A stretch of DNA of 64,000 nt from JOPF136 sp963773835 (GTDB taxonomy: Bacteria > Acidobacteriota > Terriglobia > Acidiferrales > UBA7541). Under the pieces are notes generated by a model. The model was not told where the DNA came from. It saw only the letters and a program-made list of their open reading frames with translations, and ran no database searches. A program made the position numbers and the translations under genes. Shown here in pieces: positions 26,506 to 35,099 of this stretch; position 1 is the stretch's first letter; the number at the start of each line of letters is the position of its first letter. The stretch covers positions 69,109-133,108 of the forward strand of contig CAVZCQ010000006.1 in the NCBI GenBank assembly GCA_963773835.1. The letters are read 5' to 3'.

Positions 26506-29500
26506 TTACTTGAAGTGAATGGAAACTGTGACTCTGGTCTTGACCGGCTTGCCCTTGACTGTGGGAGCGCTGAAGTGCCAGCCGCCCTTGGCCGCGGCGA
26601 CTGCGCCCGCTCCCGGGCTGGGGAACCCGGCCACGGGCTGAGCGTCGGTGACGTTGCCGCTAGTGTCCACCACGACCTGGAGTCTGGCTTCGCCGCCCTT
26701 CTGCCCGGACTGCAGGACATCGCCCGGCAGCCCGCAATTTGCGCCCGTGGTCAGCTTCAGTTCGTTATCCAGGAACACCTCATTGAGCTCCTGGCCGGCG
26801 GTGACGGGATTCGTCCACGGCTCGCGAGATTTCGCAACCACCTGGCACACGGCACCGCGCTCGGAAGCGGCATGCACCTTTTCCGCACGGTCGATTTCCG
26901 CGCCCAATGAGCTTGTGTTTTCGCCCAGAGCCTGCAGGTCGGACAGCTTGGCGCGCGCGCCGGCATAATCGTTGGCGCCTTCCAGGCGTTTGATCTCCCC
27001 GGTAATCTGGCCGATCTTCTCCGTCTTCTCCCTCGCCTGCTGCGCCACCGCCGCCCTCTGCGCTTCGGCCTTCAGATTATTGATCTTGGTTTCCAGCAGC
27101 CGTGAAGCGTTGCGCGCCTCACTCGAGTGGCGCCCGTTGGCATTGGCGATGGCGTCCATCGTGGCCTTGGCGCTGATCAGCGCCCCTTCGTCGTTGCTGT
27201 TGGCCTGCGACTGCGCCTGGGCAAACTGCGCGTCCAGCTTCTTCCCGCCCTCAATCTGATTGCGCAGACTCGGGACCTCATCCTTGTGCGCCGCCCCTTC
27301 CCCGAGGCCCTGCAGTTGGTCCAGAGCCTGGCTGGCGCGATCCCACTGTCCGCTGGCGACTGCCGCGTTCGCGGAATCGAACAAATCGTTGGACTTGGCG
27401 AGTATGGCCGCGAGATCCTTGTTTTTCTCCACATTGTCGATCTGCGTCCTGTCCGTCTGAATCGTGGACAGGAATGACGCGTTCAGGTTCTTCGATTTGA
27501 TGAAGCTCTCCGCATCGGTCAGCTTCTTCCGCCCGCCGTTATAGTCGCCCTTGGCCGCCACCTTCATGGCCTGCTGGATCATCTCGGTGGCCTTCTTCTC
27601 ATCCGGTGAAGGGCCGGTCTGGATCACGGGCGGCGGCGGCTGAACCACGGGATTGGTGGCAGTGGTCGACGTCCCACCGGCGGGCTGCGTGACCGCAGGA
27701 TTTTCCGGCTGGGTGGTGGTGTTGGGCTGATTGCTACCTCGGCCCATGAACATGTAAACGCCCACGCCGATCACCACGACAGCCGCCACGCCTCCGATAA
27801 TCATCCCCATACCGCCCTTTTTGGCAGCGGGTGCGGGCTCGAATGTAACCGCCGGGGGGGAAGGCGCCTTGCGTTCCTCGACCGAGGGCTTCAGCGGCGG
27901 TTCTTTGACCGGCGGAGCGGCGGCAGCGGCCATGGGCTGTGCCGCCGGTTTGGGCGCAGGCGGTGGCGGAGGAGGAGGTGCCTTGACCTCCGGCTTCGGT
28001 TCCACCTTGGGCGGAGCCGGCGGTACCACCACCGTGCTCGTGCTCACCGCAGCGGGCTCTTCGACGTGTCTGCCCTTCTCTTTCTCTTTCTGCTTCTTTT
28101 TCTCTTCCTTGGTCTTCGGAGGAGCGATGGCGGTCTTTTCTTCCACCGGCGGAATTACCGTCGTCTTTTCGCCGATCGGCGGAATCACCGTCGTCTTTTC
28201 CTCAACGGGCGTGGGGGGCGCAACCGCAGCGGCATTCATGCCCGCCGGAACGGCCGCCGGGGGCGCCGGCGCAACCACTGGCGGAGTCTTGAACTTGGTC
28301 GTCTCTTCGCCGATTTCGGGCCGGAACACGCGCGTCGCTCCGCCGGCGTCTCCGCTGGGAACCGCGGCCGGCGCGGGTTTTACACCCAGCCCGCCAATGC
28401 CTCCCACGCGCGTCTTGTCGCCCTCGCCCTCGGCCGGCTGCACCGGCTTGCTGCGCATCAGGGTGAGTTCTTCTTTTGTGGGCACGCGGTGGTCTTCCGC
28501 GGCGCGCAGCAGCGCCGGAACGCGCGCATCGATCATGTCGTCGCGATCGAGGACGCGCAGAATCTTCGCGGCCTCGTCGAACTTCTTGTCTTCAATCAGC
28601 CCAATGGCCTTCAGCGTCTGCTCGTCGTGGTTGCGGCGCTGATCGCGGAGCGAGCGCTCCTGCTTGGCCATTTCGATCAGCTTGGTGAGGTCCGTGTCCT
28701 TCCCCGCCTGCACCACGGTGCGGTTGCCCAGATCGATGGCCCCGGTCAGGTCCCCGCGCTCGATGGCCTGCCGCATGGTGCGCAGCCGCTCATCCAGCAG
28801 CCTCTGGCGCTCGCGGTTCTTGAATTCCTTCTGCTGCGAGGTCACCTGCTCCAGGCGCTGCCTGAACTCCGCGTCGCCGGGGAACTCCTTCACCGCCTCC
28901 TGGCAGGCGGTCAGCGCCGCGTCGAAGTTGTTGGCCTGGACGTGATTGTTGATTTCCTGGTTGCGCGACTGCCGCCGCTTCAGTACGTCCTGCTGCGAGC
29001 GCTGCGTCCTGGCGAATTCCACCAGGCGGCTCAACTCGAAGTCGTCGGGAAACTCCTTCAGCAGCGCCTCGCCGTTGGAGATGGCATCCGCGAACTTCTC
29101 TTCGTTCACCTGGCGCTTCAGGCTTTCCAGTTCCTTCTGCAGGCGAAGCTGCTTCGCGTGCTCGCTGCGCTCCTGCAGCACCAATTCGCGCAGCTTTACC
29201 GCCGCGGACTCGTTGGGATAGCGCTGCAGCAACTTGTCCAGAGTGCCCAGGGCTTCGTTGAACGACTGCGCGCCCAGCTGTTTGCGCGCTTCCGCCAGCG
29301 ACCGCTGGATTTCGTCCTGGGCCTTGTCCGCGCGGACGGCTTCGAGCAGCTTTACCACTTCGGATTCGTTCGGGTATTCCTGCTCGAGGGTGCCGAGAAC
29401 CTTCAGCGCCTCATCGAACTGCTGCGCCGTCCACAACTGCCGGGCCCGCTGTACCCCGTCGGTAAGCTGCTTGCGCTTTCCCCGCCGTTCCTTCTCCTCC

Positions 29501-30801
29501 GCGATCTGCTTCCGCAGCGACTGCGCTTCCTGGTTGTCGGGCGCGGCCTGCAGGATGCGGTCCAGCGACTGCTCCGCGTTGGTCAGGCTGCCTTCGGCCA
29601 GGTGCTGGCGGGCTTCCCTCATGCCCGTCTGCACCATCTTGAACTGCATCTCCGCTTCTTGGACTTTGCCCAGCAGCTCGCGGGCGGGCACGAAATTCGA
29701 GTCCAGGTGCAGGGCCGCGTCCGCCTCGCGGCGGGCATCGTCCAGATTGCCCGCCTGGAAGTGCTTCTCCGCCGAAGCCACCATGTCGTTCAGCTTCGGC
29801 ATCACTTCGCTGCGGCGGATTTCGGAGTTGACGCGGTCCAGCAGCGTCTTGGCGTGCGTGTGCGAGGTGTCCAGCACCAGCGCTTGTTTCAGTAGTTCCT
29901 TGGCGCGCTGCAAATCCCCCTTGTTCAGCAGCGTTTCGCTTTGCGTCACCAGCAGGCCCACGCTCTCCTGCTGCATCTTCCGCGCCACCGGCTCCAGCTC
30001 GTTCAGCAGCTCTTCCATGCTCTGGTAGCGCTCGCCGGGTTCCTTCCTGAAAATCCGGCGCATGATGTCGTCCACTTCGGGCGGCAGGTCGGGGCGGAGA
30101 TCGCGGATGGACTTCGGTTCCTGGCTGACGATGGCGAACATCACCGCGGTGATGTTGCCCCCCTGGAACGGTTTCGTGTAGGTCAGGATTTCATACGTCA
30201 TCACACCTACGGCCCAGATGTCGGAGCGCCCGTCCACCTTCTCGCCCCGAATCTGTTCCGGCGACATGTAGTCGATCGTCCCGATGAGCATGCCCGAGGA
30301 CGTGGAGGAGGTGTCCGTCAACCGCGCGATGCCGAAGTCCACCACCTTCACCGTGCCGTCGTGGGTCACCACGATGTTCCCGGGCTTGATGTCGCGGTGG
30401 ACGATGTTCCGCTTGTGCGCGTATTCCAGCGCGCGGCACACCTGCACGATGTAGCTCAGTTTGATGGAGGCCGGAAGCGGGTTCTGTCCGCCCTCTTCCT
30501 TTTCCTTGTCCACCATGTGGCCCAGGTCATCGCCATCGAGCAATTCCATGGCGATATAGGGGATCCCGCTGTCTTCTCCCATGTCGTAAATCGTGACGAT
30601 GTTGGGATGTTGCAGCGCGCCCGCGGCCCGCGCCTCGCGATAGAACCGCTCCAGCAAATCCGGGTTGTCGGTGAAATTTCCGGTGATCGTCTTGATCGCT
30701 ACCGTGCGGCCGATGAACGGATCCTTGCCGCGGTACACCACGCCCATAGCTCCGCGACCGAGCTCTCCAAGGATCTCGAATTTGCCGATCTTCTTTTGGA
30801 T
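26506..30801 (-). CDS. Transmembrane Ser/Thr protein kinase with TPR/coiled-coil cytoplasmic region and external TonB-C domain
   Basis: About 1,431 residues if begun at 30801. Kinase domain at about 8-265: glycine loop GELGRGAMG, VAIK (Lys37), HRDIKPGN (Asp136), DFG (155-157) and SPEQ, so all catalytic residues are present. Then a long stretch of TPR-like and coiled-coil repeats (ELLKQALVLD, LLQRYPNES), a Pro-rich linker, one membrane helix at about 997-1020, more coiled coil, and a TonB-C-like domain (ARLQVVVDTSGNV...AAKGGWHF...IHFK). It probably sits in the inner membrane with the kinase inside and the TonB-C end in the periplasm. The first ATG (30747) would remove half the glycine loop; ATC 30801 behind AGGAG fits best. 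Sigma and anti-sigma genes lie upstream on the same strand. Confidence 0.88.
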   Translation of the reverse strand: MQKKIGKFEILGELGRGAMGVVYRGKDPFIGRTVAIKTITGNFTDNPDLLERFYREARAAGALQHPNIVTIYDMGEDSGIPYIAMELLDGDDLGHMVDKEKEEGGQNPLPASIKLSYIVQVCRALEYAHKRNIVHRDIKPGNIVVTHDGTVKVVDFGIARLTDTSSTSSGMLIGTIDYMSPEQIRGEKVDGRSDIWAVGVMTYEILTYTKPFQGGNITAVMFAIVSQEPKSIRDLRPDLPPEVDDIMRRIFRKEPGERYQSMEELLNELEPVARKMQQESVGLLVTQSETLLNKGDLQRAKELLKQALVLDTSHTHAKTLLDRVNSEIRRSEVMPKLNDMVASAEKHFQAGNLDDARREADAALHLDSNFVPARELLGKVQEAEMQFKMVQTGMREARQHLAEGSLTNAEQSLDRILQAAPDNQEAQSLRKQIAEEKERRGKRKQLTDGVQRARQLWTAQQFDEALKVLGTLEQEYPNESEVVKLLEAVRADKAQDEIQRSLAEARKQLGAQSFNEALGTLDKLLQRYPNESAAVKLRELVLQERSEHAKQLRLQKELESLKRQVNEEKFADAISNGEALLKEFPDDFELSRLVEFARTQRSQQDVLKRRQSRNQEINNHVQANNFDAALTACQEAVKEFPGDAEFRQRLEQVTSQQKEFKNRERQRLLDERLRTMRQAIERGDLTGAIDLGNRTVVQAGKDTDLTKLIEMAKQERSLRDQRRNHDEQTLKAIGLIEDKKFDEAAKILRVLDRDDMIDARVPALLRAAEDHRVPTKEELTLMRSKPVQPAEGEGDKTRVGGIGGLGVKPAPAAVPSGDAGGATRVFRPEIGEETTKFKTPPVVAPAPPAAVPAGMNAAAVAPPTPVEEKTTVIPPIGEKTTVIPPVEEKTAIAPPKTKEEKKKQKEKEKGRHVEEPAAVSTSTVVVPPAPPKVEPKPEVKAPPPPPPPAPKPAAQPMAAAAAPPVKEPPLKPSVEERKAPSPPAVTFEPAPAAKKGGMGMIIGGVAAVVVIGVGVYMFMGRGSNQPNTTTQPENPAVTQPAGGTSTTATNPVVQPPPPVIQTGPSPDEKKATEMIQQAMKVAAKGDYNGGRKKLTDAESFIKSKNLNASFLSTIQTDRTQIDNVEKNKDLAAILAKSNDLFDSANAAVASGQWDRASQALDQLQGLGEGAAHKDEVPSLRNQIEGGKKLDAQFAQAQSQANSNDEGALISAKATMDAIANANGRHSSEARNASRLLETKINNLKAEAQRAAVAQQAREKTEKIGQITGEIKRLEGANDYAGARAKLSDLQALGENTSSLGAEIDRAEKVHAASERGAVCQVVAKSREPWTNPVTAGQELNEVFLDNELKLTTGANCGLPGDVLQSGQKGGEARLQVVVDTSGNVTDAQPVAGFPSPGAGAVAAAKGGWHFSAPTVKGKPVKTRVTVSIHFK

Positions 30802-30815
30802 GGCCGCTAACTCCT
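30799..30815 (-). promoter_or_regulatory. Ribosome binding site AGGAG followed by an ATC codon as likely kinase start
   Basis: On the minus strand AGGAG (30815-30811), nine bases, then ATC (30801-30799). Between the upstream in-frame TAA and the ATG at 30747 there is no ATG, GTG, TTG or CTG, yet the encoded residues (KKIGKFEILGELGRGA) are canonical kinase sequence. The ATC is either a rare start codon or a one-base miscall of ATG. Confidence 0.55.
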
Positions 30816-31065
30816 GCCCTCGAAAAGTCGCGGTCCGTTAGCCCACACGCCTAGCCGTGCGGGCAGACGAATACACCCACACCCTGCGCAGAAACACTGC
30901 GCCGGAAACCTCATCCTAAGTTCGATAGTGTCAAATGGATGGAGGGGTGTCAATGGCCCCATCTGGGCCTGTACGATGGTGCCACTACACGCTGTCCCCG
31001 TCGAACTCCCGTACTGGTACCGGTTATCGCCCTGCCTTCCGTCTCCACGCCGGCCTGCCCCGGAT
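30802..31065. other. Leader and intergenic region upstream of the kinase
   Basis: No gene seen. Contains the AGGAG site and a putative promoter, giving a leader of roughly 115 bases. Confidence 0.5.
30925..30953 (-). promoter_or_regulatory. Putative promoter TTGACA-N17-CACTAT for the kinase gene
   Basis: The -35 TTGACA (30953-30948) is perfect. The -10 CACTAT (30930-30925) matches the consensus at only three positions, spacing 17. It would allow the kinase to be expressed apart from the sigma/anti-sigma pair. Confidence 0.35.
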
Positions 31066-31311
31066 TCACGCCTTCGTCCACTCCCGAAACGCCTTGCGAA
31101 ATGCCTCGAGTGCTTCCGGCGCCACCTCTCCTGCCCGAAGCCTTCCTGTGGCCCGCAGGGTCAGCCGCATTTGTTCCAGGTAGTCGCGGCAACTCCCGCA
31201 AAGCGAGAGATGCTTCTCAAACCGCGCCCGATCTTCTACGCTGATCTGGCCTTCCAGGTAGGCCGTCACCAGCTCCACCAGCTCGATGCAGTCCATGCCC
31301 CACGGGTTCAT
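31066..31311 (-). CDS. Zinc-finger anti-sigma factor
   Basis: 81 residues. A helical zf-HC2 type domain: Cys8 in the first helix, then HLSLCGSC (His-x3-Cys-x2-Cys), the zinc-binding signature of ZAS anti-sigma factors. There is no membrane helix, so it is a soluble member that would hold its sigma factor in the cytoplasm and release it on redox or metal change. Its ATG overlaps the TGA of the ECF sigma gene (ATGA), so the two are translationally coupled and are almost certainly partners. Confidence 0.82.
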   Translation of the reverse strand: MNPWGMDCIELVELVTAYLEGQISVEDRARFEKHLSLCGSCRDYLEQMRLTLRATGRLRAGEVAPEALEAFRKAFREWTKA

Positions 31312-32132
31312 GGCCGCCTTCCCTTCCCTTGAAAATGCCCTTCCACCGCCTTACGCAGCTTCGAGCGCCCGCGGTGCAGCAGCACCCGCTGATTCGCCTC
31401 CGTGAGGCCCAGCGCCTCGCATACCTCTTCCGAAGTCCACTCCTGAGCGTCCCGCAGCATCACCACGCTTCGTTGCACGGGCGGAAGCTGCTCCATGGCG
31501 CCGCTCAGGAACTCCAGCGTCTCGTTCGAGCTGACCCACTGTTCCGGATCGTCGCCCCAGCGCTGGAGCGGCACGGTCCAGTGCCCGGGATACTCGCCTG
31601 CCGCGTCCTGGAAACGATCCGCAGCCACCGCCGGGTCAGCCCGGCCGGCCTCGTCATCGGCCAGCGCGGAAAATGCCACGGTTCGCCCTTCCCGTTCGCC
31701 CCGAGTGCGCGCACGGTTCATCAGAATGCGCACAATCCAGGTCTTCAGCGACGCGCGCCCTTCAAACCGGTCTATCCCCTGGAACACGCCCAACCACGTC
31801 TCCTGCACCACCTCCTCCGCCACGGCGTCGCTGCGCACATAGACCCGCGCCACCCGCTTCAGCACAGCCTGGTGCCGCTGCACCAGTTCAACGTAAGCCG
31901 CTTCGTCCTTCCGCCGCAGCCCTTCCAGCAGCGCGAGTTCGTCCCCTGTAGGGCCGCCCTTTAGGGTGGCCTCCGCGCCCCTCGAAGCGGACTCTGGCGG
32001 CGCCGAGCCACGACCGCCTGACTGGCCCGCGTTCACCCCCGAACCTCGCCCGCTCCAATCATTTAGTCTCCCCAGCCCTCCAACTGTTTCAGCCGCAATC
32101 GCGCCCGGCCCGCGGAGCCCGCAGAGAACCAT
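31308..32132 (-). CDS. ECF-type RNA polymerase sigma factor
   Basis: Up to 274 residues. Region 2: AYVELVQRHQAVLKRVARVY...VVQETWLGVFQGIDRFEGRA, with the typical W-x3-I-R-I-L-x-N segment. Region 4: LPPVQRSVVMLRDAQEWTSEEVCEALGLTEANQRVLLHRGRSKLR, the HTH that reads the -35. The 50-60 Gly/Ser-rich residues before region 2 are unusual and the true start may be further in. It pairs with the overlapping downstream anti-sigma factor. The target regulon is unknown. Confidence 0.88.
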   Translation of the reverse strand: MVLCGLRGPGAIAAETVGGLGRLNDWSGRGSGVNAGQSGGRGSAPPESASRGAEATLKGGPTGDELALLEGLRRKDEAAYVELVQRHQAVLKRVARVYVRSDAVAEEVVQETWLGVFQGIDRFEGRASLKTWIVRILMNRARTRGEREGRTVAFSALADDEAGRADPAVAADRFQDAAGEYPGHWTVPLQRWGDDPEQWVSSNETLEFLSGAMEQLPPVQRSVVMLRDAQEWTSEEVCEALGLTEANQRVLLHRGRSKLRKAVEGHFQGKGRRP

Positions 32133-32433
32133 GAGCCTACCGGAGACCCAATCCTGCTTCCATTAAGGACGACGCATGGGGCACCTTAGAGCCTGCCGCC
32201 GCCCGTTAGTTGCGGAAGTGGTATCCTCTCATCGGTCCGCGCCGGTAGGCAGAGAAAAAACACAACATCCGGGCCACCCGTCCTGTCCGCCGATCCTAAT
32301 CTCGGGCCACTGGCTTTCTGGCGTGTACCCACGGGCCTTCCCCCTGTACAATGGCGCGTCGCGGGGGGAGGGATAGCCCCCAGACCGCCCAAGCGGTCCA
32401 ACCTCTTTCCCATTGCAGAGGACAAATCAACCG
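32133..32433. other. Divergent intergenic region between the sigma factor and glycosidase genes
   Basis: About 300 bases without a supported gene. It must carry promoters for both directions; I could not pick a clear one. A TTG start at 32413 would extend the glycosidase by seven residues but has no better ribosome site. Confidence 0.4.
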
Positions 32434-35094
32434 ATGCCCAGCAACGCTCCACTCATCCCGGAAGAAGAACGGCTGGAAAGCGCGCGCGACCATAAGTCGC
32501 ACTGGAAACGCTGGGGGCCATATCTCTCCGAGCGGCAATGGGGCACGGTGCGCGAAGATTACAGCCCGGGCGGTACCGCCTGGGACTACTTTCCCCACGA
32601 CCATGCCCGCTCCCGCGCCTACCGCTGGGGTGAGGATGGCATTGGCGGCATCTGCGACCGCCACGGGCTGATCTGCTTCGCACTGGCGCTGTGGAACGGC
32701 CGCGATCCCATCCTGAAGGAGCGCCTCTTCGGCCTCACCGGGAGCGAGGGAAATCACAGCGAAGACGTCAAAGAATATTATTTCTACCTCGACTGCACGC
32801 CCACCCACTCCTACATGAAGATGCTGTACAAATACCCGCATCGCGAGTTCCCCTACAAATGGCTGGTGGAGGAAAATCGCCGGCGGTCCCGCCAAGACCC
32901 GGAATTCGAACTGGTGGACACCGGCGTGTTCAACGAGGACCGCTGCTTCGACGTGATTGTCGAGTACGCCAAAGCCACTTCGGAAGACATCCTGGTGCGC
33001 ATCACGGTGGAAAACCGCGGCCCGGAACCGGCCGAGCTGGACCTGCTCCCCACCCTCTGGCTGCGAAACACCTGGACGTGGAACGACCTCCCGAAAACTT
33101 CCGGTATTTCCCTGGTCGAAAAGAGAGAAGGCGCCGAGGTTCTCGGGGTCCACGACGACTATTACGGGCGACGTTGGCTGTACTGCGAGGGCGAGCCCAC
33201 GCTCCTGTTCACCGAAAACGAAACGAACAACGAGCGCGTCTGGGGAGTGCCCAATCACTCGCCTTATGTGAAGGACGCCTTCCACAACTACATCATCCAC
33301 GGCCGCAAGGACGCGGTGAACCCGGCCCTGACGGGCACCAAGGCCGCCGCGCACTATCACCTCACCGTGCCGCCGGGTGGATTTGAGATGGTCCGCCTGC
33401 GGTTTACCGACCAGCCGGACGCCAGCCCCATTTTTGGCCCCTGGTTCGAGGAGATGTTTGTCCGCCGCGTGGACGAGGCCGACGACTTCTTCCACAAACG
33501 CACCGGGAAAAGCCAAATGGACGACGTCTGCGAGGTCCAGCGGCAGGCCTTTGCCGGAATGCTGTGGTCGAAACAGTTCTACGGCTACGACGTGCGCACC
33601 TGGCTCGAGGGCGATACCGCGGTTCCCCCGCCGCCGCCGGAACGCAAACGCGGGCGCAACCGCACCTGGTCGCACCTCTACAACGCAGACGTCATTTCCA
33701 TGCCCGACAAGTGGGAATACCCCTGGTATGCGGCCTGGGACCTCGCCTTCCACTGCATCCCGCTCGCGCAGATCGATCCCGACTATGCCAAGGAAATGCT
33801 GATTCTCCTTCTGCGCGAATGGTACATGCACCCCAACGGCCAGTTGCCGGCCTACGAATGGGCCTTCAGCGACGTGAACCCGCCCGTGCATGCCTGGGCC
33901 GCCATGCGCGTCTACAAGATCGAAAAGCGCATCCGGGGCGTCGCCGACTACGAGTTTCTCGAACGCGTCTTCCACAAACTCATGCTGAATTTCACCTGGT
34001 GGGTCAACCGCAAAGACCCCGACGGCATGAACGTATTCGAAGGCGGCTTCCTGGGGCTGGACAACATCGGTGTGTTCGACCGCTCCGCCCCGCTGCCCAC
34101 CGGCGGCCACATCGAACAATCCGACGGCACCAGTTGGATGGGCATGTACTGCCTGAACATGCTGAATATCGCCTCGGAGCTTGCCCTGCGCGATCCCGCC
34201 TATGAGGACGTCGCCAGCAAATTCTTCGAGCATTTCATCTATATCGCGCATGCCATGCACGACATGGGCAGCGAGGGCCTGGCTCTGTGGGACGATGAGG
34301 ACGGCTTTTATTACGATGTCCTGCATCTCCCCGATGGCCGCCACCACCCCCTGAAAGTCCGCTCCATGGTGGGGCTCACGCCGCTGTTCGCCGTGCTGAC
34401 CATCGAACCGCAAATCCTGGAAAAATTCCCCGGGTTCAAGCGCCGAATGCAGTGGTTCCTGGACAATCACCCGGACGTGCCGGACCACATTGAAGCCACG
34501 CGTTCTTCCAAGCACGGCGTGCGGCGCCTGCTCTCCCTGGTCAATCGCGGCCGCCTGGAGCGCATGGCGCGCTACCTGCTGGACGAGAGCGAGTTTCTAT
34601 CCCCCTACGGCGTTCGCGCTCTTTCCCGCTTCCACCACGACCACCCCTATGAGCTCACCGTGAACAACTCGATCCACCGCGTGCGCTACGAGCCCGCGGA
34701 ATCCTCCACCGGTCTTTTCGGCGGCAACTCGAATTGGCGCGGGCCCATCTGGTTTCCCGTCAACTACCTGCTGATCGAATCCCTGCAGAAATTCCACCAC
34801 TATTTTGGAGACGATCTGAAGGTGGAATGCCCCGTTGGCTCCGGGCGCATGATGAATCTGTGGGACGTAGCCACCGAGCTTTCCCGGCGGCTCATCCGCA
34901 TTTTCCTCCGCGACTCCAATGGCCAGCGCGCCGTTTTCGGGAGCAGCGAGCTGTTCAACCAAAATCACTCCTGGCAGCACCTGATTCCCTTCTACGAGTA
35001 CTTCCACGGAGACACCGGTGCGGGCCTCGGCGCCAGCCACCAGACGGGCTGGACCGGGCTGGTGGCCAAACTCATTGAACAGAGCGGCGAGTAA
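32434..35094 (+). CDS. GH63-like (MGH1-type) glycoside hydrolase, putative alpha-glucosidase
   Basis: 886 residues from ATG 32434 (AGAGGA upstream). Opens with ERLESARDHKSHWKRWGPYL and SERQWGTVREDYS, and has an (alpha/alpha)6 catalytic part with WEYPWYAAWDLAFHC, NGQLPAYEWAFSDVNPP, EGGFLGLDNIGVFDRS and NSNWRGPIWFPVNYL. These are hallmarks of the bacterial glucosidases related to GH63 and mannosyl- or glucosylglycerate hydrolases. No signal peptide, so cytoplasmic. It lies five bases before a debranching-type enzyme, so both probably act on the same alpha-glucan or a compatible-solute glucoside. The exact substrate cannot be assigned from sequence. Confidence 0.85.
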   Translation: MPSNAPLIPEEERLESARDHKSHWKRWGPYLSERQWGTVREDYSPGGTAWDYFPHDHARSRAYRWGEDGIGGICDRHGLICFALALWNGRDPILKERLFGLTGSEGNHSEDVKEYYFYLDCTPTHSYMKMLYKYPHREFPYKWLVEENRRRSRQDPEFELVDTGVFNEDRCFDVIVEYAKATSEDILVRITVENRGPEPAELDLLPTLWLRNTWTWNDLPKTSGISLVEKREGAEVLGVHDDYYGRRWLYCEGEPTLLFTENETNNERVWGVPNHSPYVKDAFHNYIIHGRKDAVNPALTGTKAAAHYHLTVPPGGFEMVRLRFTDQPDASPIFGPWFEEMFVRRVDEADDFFHKRTGKSQMDDVCEVQRQAFAGMLWSKQFYGYDVRTWLEGDTAVPPPPPERKRGRNRTWSHLYNADVISMPDKWEYPWYAAWDLAFHCIPLAQIDPDYAKEMLILLLREWYMHPNGQLPAYEWAFSDVNPPVHAWAAMRVYKIEKRIRGVADYEFLERVFHKLMLNFTWWVNRKDPDGMNVFEGGFLGLDNIGVFDRSAPLPTGGHIEQSDGTSWMGMYCLNMLNIASELALRDPAYEDVASKFFEHFIYIAHAMHDMGSEGLALWDDEDGFYYDVLHLPDGRHHPLKVRSMVGLTPLFAVLTIEPQILEKFPGFKRRMQWFLDNHPDVPDHIEATRSSKHGVRRLLSLVNRGRLERMARYLLDESEFLSPYGVRALSRFHHDHPYELTVNNSIHRVRYEPAESSTGLFGGNSNWRGPIWFPVNYLLIESLQKFHHYFGDDLKVECPVGSGRMMNLWDVATELSRRLIRIFLRDSNGQRAVFGSSELFNQNHSWQHLIPFYEYFHGDTGAGLGASHQTGWTGLVAKLIEQSGE

Positions 35095-35099
35095 GCGAT

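Noticed and set aside
28066..29895. Plus-strand open frames (up to 609 codons) opposite the kinase gene
   Set aside because: Shadow of the coiled-coil and Pro-rich coding sequence; the kinase strand has clear catalytic motifs, while these have none.
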